A DNA stretch of 64,000 nt, taken from assembly GCA_029215795.1 (NCBI GenBank), contig JARDYH010000003.1:102394609-102458608 (forward strand), read 5' to 3'. Source of the DNA: Anniella stebbinsi (taxonomy: Eukaryota > Chordata > Lepidosauria > Squamata > Anniellidae). Position numbers and translations under genes: made by a program. How positions within the stretch are numbered: the first letter of the stretch is position 1; each line of letters starts with the position of its first letter. The notes beneath the pieces were generated by a model. The model was not told the origin of the DNA, did not search any database, and was given only the letters and a program-made list of their open reading frames with translations. Positions 55,761 to 64,000 of this stretch are shown piece by piece.

Positions 55761-57383
55761 AACATTTTAGGAATTCAAGATGCCCCAATTGGAACACCTT
55801 TCACCAGATGTTCACCTGAATGTCTGCTGGAAAGGTTGACTACTAAATGTGGTAACTAAGTAAGTGAATAAATACTGGATACATTTGAAAACCAAGTCAT
55901 CTGCGATTGAGAGGTTAAACCTTTCAGTCAGAGAATGTATCCTTTCATATATATCTTTTCCAGGCTGGTTTGAATCCCAGGCAAGAACATGAATCTAATG
56001 GGGTTTGATACTTGTAGATTGCTGCTATGTTTTCCCTTCCAACTATACCTACTTCTCCCTTTCTCTCTAGCTCTATTCAAGCATCCCCATTGTGTGCTTG
56101 TTAACCATGGTAGGAGGGGGAAGATTCTAGCCCTGTCCTCCACTGTCATCACTCTTATTGCCCTCTACACATGGAGAGCAACTTTGTAAAGAGTAGAGCC
56201 TTCTCTATTCATGGGGGTTTCCATTGCAATCCAGAATGCTGGATAATCGGTTTGATGCCATGCTGTGGTGCAAAGGGAACCACTGAAATAATCTAGGTCT
56301 GTTGATTCAGCCCAAGCCTTTTTTAAAATGCCTGTTATATTGCATTGTACAATAAAACAATTCTGAAGTCTCTATAATGTGTCTTACAGCACACAAATGT
56401 ACGTTGCAATTTTTCAGGGTGCCATAAGGACTTTTTAAAAACTAATATCAAAAGGAAAATGCATTAGGCAATTGTTCGATACCTGGAAATGGAACAAAGA
56501 GCAAGTATGAATTCATAAGAATTCTATGCATTCAAAATGTTACTCCTTTAGAATCACATATGCATATATCTTTAATCATGTGTAAACTCCCCCTGGGATT
56601 AACTGTGATATTCATGGTAAAAAAATGCATTTCAAAGACTGGGGCCATGTTCTTTTTTGCAAGGAAATCTCATAGCACTTTTATTAATCATGTCCCCAAA
56701 TTATGGGTTTGAGCCTGTCTTAAGTGACCATTTTGGTGACAGGCTGGTGGTGCTGGATGAACCATCTAATGTTACCACACTTTGCTTTTTCATCTGTGGA
56801 ATCTCTCAAGCAAGTCATAGGATGCAAATGGAAAATGAGGCTTTGACATTATATACTGGAGGAGGTTTATTTATGTCTTCATATCCTGTGTGAGATATTG
56901 AACTGAGTACTTTACTAAGTTGTTGACAAGGAATCAAATTTCTAAGAACAAGGCTATGAATTGGAAATGTGTAACTGCCTTACCCTTTAGCCATAAAATT
57001 GTAAAAGCCAGATAGTTATGAAGCCTGCTAAGACAAAAGCCTGCAACACACACCAGTAAGAAAAAGAAACCTCCACTCCACATATTGCCAAGAGCAGTGA
57101 TGTGTGCACTTCCAAATATTGCACCCACCTACCACAGTGTAGAAACTGAATTAATCAAATAAGCTTTACCTTAAAAAAAAAATTCTGTCTTTAGCATATG
57201 CTATTCTCAAAGTTACAATCTCTAATGTCTCAAACAGACAATATTTATTTGCAATCTATGTCAGTTTCACATGCACAACATTTTGAGAAGGGCAAAATCC
57301 AAAAAATAACTGTGTTTCAATTTGTATATTAATCCAGGAAGTGTGAATTAGGTTGATTCACTTAAAAATGAGCACCTAATTAA

Positions 57384-58482
57384 TAGGGATGTGCACGGAC
57401 GCAAAAACTTGTATCGGAATCAGAATCAGAACTTCATATTTAGAAAAATATCGTATCGGAAAAATCAGAGGTCTGTCGTATCTGATCCAATCCAATCCTG
57501 ATATGAAAATCGGACGTCCAATTTTTGAATTAGACACCATTTTGAATGATTTTCCCCATAGCTTAGTATTGTGTTACTAAAATGCCTAAAACTTTTTTAT
57601 TTTGTGTTACTAAAATGCCTAAAACTTTTTTATTTTTAAATATAGAAGCATGAAACTTGGCCATATTGCAGATGGGTTAGAGTTACTTCTGTGTGAGAAA
57701 TTTCAGAAAGATAGCTCCAGGCATTTTGTGGCTATGAATTTTTTTATTAAAGAACCAGGAATGCCTATAACTTTTTTATTTTTAAAGATCCACACATGAA
57801 ACTTTGCCACATTGCAGATGGTATGTTGGGACTCAAGTGTGTGAAATTTCAGAATTTGGTGTCAATTAATTTTTGAAAAATGGGTAACAGTGGGGGAAAT
57901 ACAGTTATGCCTTCAACTTTTTTATTTTTAAAGATCCAAACATGAAACATGTCCACATTAGAGATACCACATTGGTTGACATGTGTGAGAGATTTCAGAA
58001 CCATAGCTTCAAGTGTATAGTGGCAAGGTATTTTGGGAGAAATGAGGAGAGAAACTAACAAGGGGAAGGCGGGGAGGGGTGCGGTTTGACAGCAGTCAAA
58101 CCTACCATTTTGAAACCTTTGGAATTTTTAAAGTAAAAAATTCATAGCCACAAAATGCCTGGAGCTATCTTTCTGAAATTTCTCACACAGAAGTAACTCA
58201 AACCCATCTGCTATGTGGCCAAGTTTCATGCTTCTATCTTTACAAATAAAAAAGTTAAAGGCATTTTGTAACACAATACTAGGCTATGGGGAAAATAATT
58301 CAAAATGGCATCTGATTTTCCGATTTTTTTCTGATTTTTTCCAATTAAAATCAGAGACAAAAATATTGTATCGGAAAAAGTCGGATGCCCAAGGGAGTGC
58401 ATCGGAATCGTGAATCGGATGTCCAATTTCCTCTGATTTTAATCGGTATCGGAGATTGGATCCGATATGATGCACAACCCTA
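57384..58482. mobile_element. Foldback hAT-type element, AT-rich interior (copy B2)
   Basis: 1,099 bp, TAGGGATGTGCAC to TGCACAACCCTA, flanked by the exact 8-bp duplication CTAATTAA (57376-57383 and 58483-58490). The interior has the same repeating unit as 37672-38938. Here three units are in the orientation that is single there (about 57595-57735, 57760-57860, 57905-58025) and one is opposite (58135-58270). The element is thus inserted in mirror orientation. No coding capacity. Confidence 0.88.
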
Positions 58483-60114
58483 CTAATTAAGTTCTCCCCC
58501 ACTCCCATTTCCTAAACACATTTTTAGTGCTTCTGGGGCCCAATTGAGACATTTCTGAACCCATTTGGCCATTCTACAGAGGTTCAGGGTAACACAAAAC
58601 TAAGCTTTTTGCAAATATTTTGTCTACCCTTTCAGTGAATATTCAGCATTAATTAAATGTCTACATAATCCTTTACACTGCATTGCCGTCATTTTAAATT
58701 GCACTCTCTAGCTTTCTATGACATCATTTTATAGTATGTAGATTACTGAGAAAAATCAGGCTTAGTCCAGTTTAATGGAGGGTTGGGGGGCTCCCCACCA
58801 TCAATATAACTAGCAGTGTAATTCTTCCATTAGATTTGGTCTATTTTAGGATATAACTACAAAAATGCATCTAGTGATATTTTACGAAATTGCTTTTTAT
58901 CACTTTTTTTATTCTGAGGTGCTTCAAACCATTTTTAAATTAGAAGGAAGCCTCTAATCTCAGAGATTTCCAAATATCCTATGTCCTGCTAGGCTATTTA
59001 TTGCTGTCTGGATGGGAGGAGCACTGGAGGCAATTTTTGTCTCTCCATCCTCCTTTTTTATTTTAACCTCTAGACAGGCCTCTAGAGGAGTCATGCTTCT
59101 GGGGCCACAGCTGGACAGGTCATAGGATACAGCAGATCCCAGCCTCTCCTATCACCTCCCTTCCCTTCCCACTGGAACATCTCTGATTCCTCTCCCCAAT
59201 ATTGCATTTGCAACTTCAGGAAGTAGACATTGTTATTCTTTCCACAATGGCTGAGAGGGAGCTGGGGCATAGGAAGGGATCAGAACCCAGAATACAACTG
59301 CTAAACTGCCTCAGGAGGGAAATCCCAAAAAAATCCTATGGTCCCAAGGACCATAGGATTGCTCTACCCAACAATTAGCAAATCCACCCACTCTTTTATG
59401 TTTTTGAATTATTTGAAAATTTACTCTAGCCTTTTTCTTACCCCAAATACACTACCAACCTTTCAAATTTAGCTCTGAAGTAGCATTAGCAATACTTTGT
59501 AACAAAAAACACTGATACTTGTGTTTCTGTATAAGCAGGTTGGCATGTAGCAGAAAGGTGGGTTCCAAATATGGTTGATGGGATCAAAAGCTGCTGAAAG
59601 ATCTAGGAGAACAAACAGGGTCACATCCACACTGTCAAAGGTCATCCTAGAGACTGTTTAGTCCCAAGCCCAAGTCAGAAACCATATTGAAATAAGTCTA
59701 GATAATTTCTTTCATCTAAGAACTCCTGGAGTGGACTAGTCACCATTTGCTCAAGCACCTTGCCCAAAAATGGAATATTTGTGACTTGGTGATAATTATG
59801 AAAATCATTAGATTCCAATGAAGATTTATTTATAAGTGGCCTCACAAGTACCTACTTCAAGGCAGCTCAGACCAGGGCTGTTTCAGTTGTAAAGCCAGAT
59901 TCACATTTTAAAATGGGTGTAAATTTTCTGTTACATCCAGGTAATTGTCCATCTGTCTCATCCCACTCTGTCTCATAACCCTTGGTCTAACTAGCTAGTT
60001 AAACTGGTAAATGGGCTACAATTACTCAGATCAAAGGTTCTGGGGAGGTTTTTCCAGGAATGTTCTCATAATGGCCTCATTGGGATTTTTTGTTTTTGTG
60101 TTCAATTGGAACTC

Positions 60115-60746
60115 TATGGCTGTATTTGGACAACACATTAAGCAACTGGTGGGGGGGGACAATCATCAGTTGTGTTGCTTATTGTGTTGTGTGGAGGGTA
60201 ACACGCTGTTCACAAACTACTGACGGTATGCTATTCTGCCCAAATAAGCAACTGAGAGAAACAACTGGCTTGCAAGTTGTTTAGCTTGAAGCCAGTTGTT
60301 TAAAGTGTTGTGTGGAGGGGTGAGTATGTTAATGGCATGTGGTGAGTGGGTTAAAACACAAGCCCATAGAGGCAGGCAGCAAGAGTGACCAAAGCGGTGG
60401 CTGCCACTCTGCTACAACTGGTGCAACTTGCAGAGGCTGCTGGGATAGAACTGGGAGGACCGAGGGAGGGAGGGGAGAGGGGTGGGGGCTGGGTCAGTCA
60501 AATGCTGGGTTGACTGTGGCTGAATTCTGACAACACGATAGTCAATGGTGGGATAATAATCAACTTTACAGTTGTTCATCTAGGGGGTACTCCCCACACA
60601 ACATGGCAATAAATAATCAACCATGGTGTGGATTAGGATCAGCACTGAGCTGACTATGGCAGCATTTGATCGACATGATAGTCAATACAACTGACGATTG
60701 TTTCCGCTCCCCCAGTTGCTTATTGTGTCGTCCGAATTCAGCCTAT
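60115..60746. mobile_element. Foldback MITE, caattagc/aagcaactg type
   Basis: Left end tatggctgtatttggacaac then acattaagcaactggtgggg. The right end is ccagttgcttattgtgtcgt then ccgaattcagccta, its imperfect complement. The interior repeats gttgcttattgtgttgtgtgg-like and agtcaa/ttgact words. The target duplication was not clear, so superfamily is unassigned. Confidence 0.5.
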
Positions 60747-61887
60747 TAGTCCACTCAACACCAGTCCCAACCACCCACAGTTGTGTAGGAATATGTTGTG
60801 TGGGGAGTACACAACATGCAGCCTATGTGTGCTTTGGGGGGCAAGCTAGCCTAATTAGAACAAGTGTGAGAAATTTAAATCTGCAAAGTGCTTGGTAAAC
60901 AAGTTACAGCCTTGATGTAGACATGTAAGTCTCTGCCATCAGAAGTCCAGAGGACCCCAACATTAACTCTGACAGCATTTCTATCAGTAAATCTGCTACT
61001 CACTGATAGCACTTACAGAAACTCCAATCTGCCCCTAGAGCTCAACTCTAGATGTATGCACTCATTAAAGGAGGTCCTATGGATAAAGAACCTAGTTAAT
61101 GTTATGGAAATCATTTATAGCAAGTGCACCCACCCAACTCTTGATGCGCTACATTGATGTTGTGTTGCACATACTTGAGATGGAATCTGACAACCTGCCT
61201 TGTTCAGCCAAGTCTCAGTAACATCTGTTAGGCTTCCCCCCCCTCCTCCAGGATTATATTCTGGAAGCAGCTGTTTGATGATCTACCAGCATTAGCCAGC
61301 AGCACTTGGAGAGAACAAGGGTAGTTGGCATGAATCCCCTGGTCCTGTTGGTTGGGGGAAGACTCTGTCTACTCCTCCTTCCCTTCTGTGTCACAGCTGA
61401 TCCCCATCTACCTCACCCATTAGTTTGAAAATAGGGCTAAAGGCATTGCTTCTCCTCTCTGGTGTACCAACTGAGGTGCCCAAACTCCCTATTGCCCATT
61501 TCCCATTAACTCCAGCTGACGCTTAGCTGCTGGGCATCAATCCACCTATTTGCTCCAAATCCTCTCCACCCTGGGTCTGAATTTTTGACAACTCTTCTCA
61601 CTTCATACCAATTAATAAATAACTTTATTAGCTCAATGCAACTAATGTTGACAAAATACAGTTATAATACAAAATTAGAATCAACTAAAAATACTTCAAT
61701 TAAAACAAATATACCATAAGTACACCTATCACCTGCATACAACCTTAGAATCATAGAACAGTAGAGTTGGAAGGGGACTATAAGACCATGGAGTCCAACC
61801 CCTGCTCAATGCAGGCATCTACTTTACAGCAGACCTGGTGTGGGAGAGCCCATAACCTCCCTAGGTAATTGGTTTCATTGTCATACT

Positions 61888-62627
61888 TGTCATGAGGCAG
61901 TCTGAAGAATCTTCCTCTGAGGAGGAAGAAGTGGCAGAGACTGCAGCTTTGCCCATTCCCCAGGACTTACCGGAGGAGGAGGAACAGCAGGGAGGTTCCT
62001 CTGAAGAGCCTCAGGAAAGTCACCCTCTTCCACCCCCTGTCTCCAACGAGGAAGATTCTGGGTCTGAAGGGGTTTGTCCGGTAACTCCCCAACAAAGGCA
62101 GAGGCTCAAGCGTGCGGAGCAAGCGCGTCCCACAAGACGCAGCATGAGATTGAAAAAACAGAGCACAGCTGATGCAGGCCTTAAATGAGATTGCAAAGGA
62201 ATGTGGAACAGCTGTGAGAACAGGCTCAGGTGAATATAAAAGGGGAAAACAGAAAGCAAGGTTTTCGTTGGGAACAACCGACGTATTTGGTTCCTGACAC
62301 TCCCGCATACTTCTGGCTTGCAACCTGTGGACTGAACAACCGGCGTGACTGTTGACCCTGAACCCTGGACTCCGCTCATATCTGGTTTGACCTTCGGCTT
62401 CAACATTTGGACTGACTGAATCTCTGACGTGACCCTTGCTTTGGTAAATGGACCTTGTGGACTGCTCTGCATTTCAGTGTAAGTTCGGCACTTGACTCAG
62501 ACCAGGGGGTTAATCTCTGGAGTATAAATAAAGACCTTCAAACGAATAAGTTCTGGCGTCCGTCCCGGACATACTTTGATAAGGGGTTTGGCTAAAGTCC
62601 CAGATTGAAAACTGTTGTAATACGACA
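61888..62627 (+). mobile_element. Solo LTR, probably Ty3/gypsy-like or ERV
   Basis: 740 bp beginning TGTCATG and ending TACGACA (short inverted TGTC/GACA ends), with a 5-bp target duplication ATACT (61883-61887 and 62628-62632). Contains TATAAAAG at 62235-62242 and AATAAA at 62527-62532, the order expected of U3, R and U5. No internal retroviral genes are present, so it is a solo LTR left by recombination. An open frame of 98 codons lies in its 5' part. Confidence 0.85.
61892..62188 (+). CDS. Open frame inside the solo LTR, likely a polyprotein C-terminal remnant
   Basis: 98 codons, starting four bases inside the LTR. The product is acidic at first (SEESSSEEEEVAETAA), Pro- and Gln-rich in the middle, and basic at the end (RRSMRLKKQSTADAGLK). 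Acidic-then-basic tails ending RRS-R-LK are common at the C-terminus of gypsy-like polyproteins whose last codons overlap the 3' LTR. I infer this origin; no catalytic domain is visible, and expression as a separate protein is unlikely. Confidence 0.4.
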   Translation: MRQSEESSSEEEEVAETAALPIPQDLPEEEEQQGGSSEEPQESHPLPPPVSNEEDSGSEGVCPVTPQQRQRLKRAEQARPTRRSMRLKKQSTADAGLK

Positions 62628-63461
62628 ATACTGCTCTAACATTTGGGGAGTTTTTCCTGATGTCCAGACGAAATCTGGCTTCCTGTCACTTGAGCTCATT
62701 ATTCTGTGTCCTGCACTCTGGGATGATCGAGAAGAGAATCTGGCTCTCCTCTGTGTGACAACCTTTCAAGTACTTACAGTGTGCTGTCGGACGGGTGATT
62801 CCTGGAGGTGCAGAGAGCGGCTCGGTCTCTTCGCACAAAGCCTGCACTGCCTTGGGATGCGACTCGCTGCATTTCTTGGACTCGTGGCCTTGGCGGAAAT
62901 GATTTTGAGTCGGTCGTGTCTGGGCGAGGACCCTGTCCCCTGGTGGGCAACTACTTTGGCCGGAGAGGAGAGCAGGCCTAGTGGGCCAAGCGCCCCCCTT
63001 CCCCGAGAGGACAGCAAGCAAGTCCAGTGGTCTCAACCGCCACTCCTTTCCCCTTTTGCCTCTGAACTGGGAGCTAGTATGTGCTCTTCAGCAAGCCCAG
63101 ATTTGGCCCTGGGGCTGCTCACCGCCGAACCTATTCTAATCCATGTCAGTACATGCCCCACTTCGAGTGTTTTGAAGTGTGCACTTTCCCCCTCCCTGTG
63201 GGCTTTCCCCCCCCCAGCTAGAGTTTTTTTCCCCCAGTCTCAATCTGCTGCTCCGGAGTAATCCCAGCATGTTTCTTATCCCCAATTCCTCCTGCCCATT
63301 GTCGGGGTGGAGAGATTATCCGGGTTTTGCAGGCCAAACTCCCAAACTAGAATCTCCCCTTATTTTGAAAGAACCCTCCTGGGGTGGGGTTGGTGGGGGA
63401 GTTATTGCGTGTGTTCATTTTTAATTTTTTTTACTGTCCATTCCTCACCAATGACTGTGGT

Positions 63462-63582
63462 GGCTAATGGGAGTTGTAGTCCAGCCACATCCAAAGAATC
63501 GCAAATTGCCCACCATAAGATGGCAAGAGTGCAAGGCTGCATTCCAGATGTGTTGGGACAACAATTCCCATCATTACTGGCC
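63462..63582. mobile_element. Foldback MITE (gggagttg-type)
   Basis: ggctaatgggagttgtagtc at the left pairs with gacaacaattcccatcatta and ctggcc at the right. Related to 32815-32955. Confidence 0.45.
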
Positions 63583-64000
63583 CGCAACCAGCTTCCCTGG
63601 GGTGTTTGTTCATTTGTTTGTTTGTTTTACTGTCCAGCTAGAATTGAGCTCAAGTAATTTGGCTGAAGGCTGGTGAGATTTTAGTTCAAGATCACCCTTA
63701 AGATTCTTTGCTCCCAGTCGTTCCTGATAGCACCGTAGCCCTTGATGGTTCTTTTTTATTTAACATTTCCTCTGTCTCCTTTTGCTCCCTGCTGTTGGTG
63801 ACTAGGCCAAGCCACGGTCACAAGGGGGACATGCCCCCTCCCTTCTTGTAAACATCGGCCCATTTGGGTGGCAGGCAAATGGGGTTCACCCCATAGAGGG
63901 CAAGGGGGCACCTCCAATTGCCTCCTGGCCATTCCAACAGGAAATGGTGGGTGCCTCTCTCGCGCTGGTTCTCAGCTCTGTGGTTGCTGCTGCCATTGGC

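Larger units (their letters stand above)
61742..62785 (-). mobile_element. CR1 3' end split by a solo LTR
   Basis: Minus-strand CR1 blocks at 61742-61887 (atcatagaacagtagagttg, gagtccaacccctgctcaat, ccctaggtaattggtttcat) continue at 62628-62785 (actgctctaaca, tttttcctgatgtccag, aatctggcttcctgtcactt, gtgtgacaacctttcaagta). The interruption is the LTR at 61888-62627. Confidence 0.85.
39251..64000 (-). other. Probable large upstream ANO2 intron
   Basis: The preceding ANO2 exon (TM2 and the WDLTG-type linker) was looked for by eye on the minus strand and not found, so this 24.7 kb is most simply intron. Stretches without an assigned feature: 40360-42070 (AT-rich), 42470-43540, 43600-46670, 47000-47690, 48720-49470, 49570-50230, 52300-53830, 55760-57370, 58490-60110, 60750-61740 and 62790-63460. 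They show only low-complexity C or G runs and short chance frames. Confidence 0.55.

Noticed and set aside
56934..57128. Hydrophobic 64-codon minus-strand frame followed by a GT, considered as a membrane-protein exon
   Set aside because: It does not match any part of ANO2, and another frame is equally hydrophobic; no convincing acceptor with a conserved peptide.
62605..63261. 218-codon plus-strand frame
   Set aside because: It begins inside antisense CR1 sequence and continues into GC-rich DNA with no family motif; likely chance.
1..64000. CRISPR arrays, bacterial operons, tRNA or rRNA genes
   Set aside because: No direct-repeat/spacer array, cloverleaf or rRNA sequence was seen; the DNA is plainly vertebrate nuclear.

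Overview
The window is vertebrate nuclear DNA, most likely from a squamate reptile (lizard or snake). It holds one recognisable gene in spliced pieces, with introns packed with CR1 and L2-type LINE copies, hAT-type foldback transposons and many long microsatellites. Organism assignment is an inference from the repeat spectrum and from protein similarity; no species can be named.

The gene is the 3' part of anoctamin-2 (ANO2/TMEM16B), on the minus strand. Eleven coding exons (39250 down to 1210) join in frame with GT/AG borders to 1,470 nt including the stop. They encode about 489 residues: membrane helices 3 to 10 of the family fold, all six residues corresponding to the known calcium-site side chains, and a C-terminus ending in Thr-Asp-Val. 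The upstream exons (N-terminal domain, TM1, TM2) were not found in 39251-64000, which reads as one large intron.

Layout from low to high coordinate: 1-1209 is the 3' flank or UTR. 1210-6218 has the last two exons and a GC-rich foldback hAT element (4774-5640). 6219-14966 has three exons and L2-type LINE copies. 14967-21694 has nested CR1 copies. 21695-30503 has a long decayed CR1 (about 24.85-28.57 kb) and an L1-like tail. 30404-35045 is the densest exon cluster. 35046-39250 carries an AT-rich foldback hAT element (37672-38938). 39251-64000 is repeat-rich: CR1 and L2 fragments, a 320-bp palindromic MITE with perfect target duplications, an exact 72-bp palindrome (50238-50309), two more foldback hAT elements (54493-55670, 57384-58482), and a 740-bp solo LTR inserted in a CR1 copy (61888-62627).

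The most interesting non-gene signal is the foldback hAT group. Four elements share TAGGGATGTGCA-type ends, 8-bp target duplications and a related subterminal zone, but carry two unrelated palindromic interiors. One interior is GC-rich, with CRE-like palindromes and repeated AGGTAAG splice-donor-like words. The other is AT-rich, with repeated units of about 105-150 bp.
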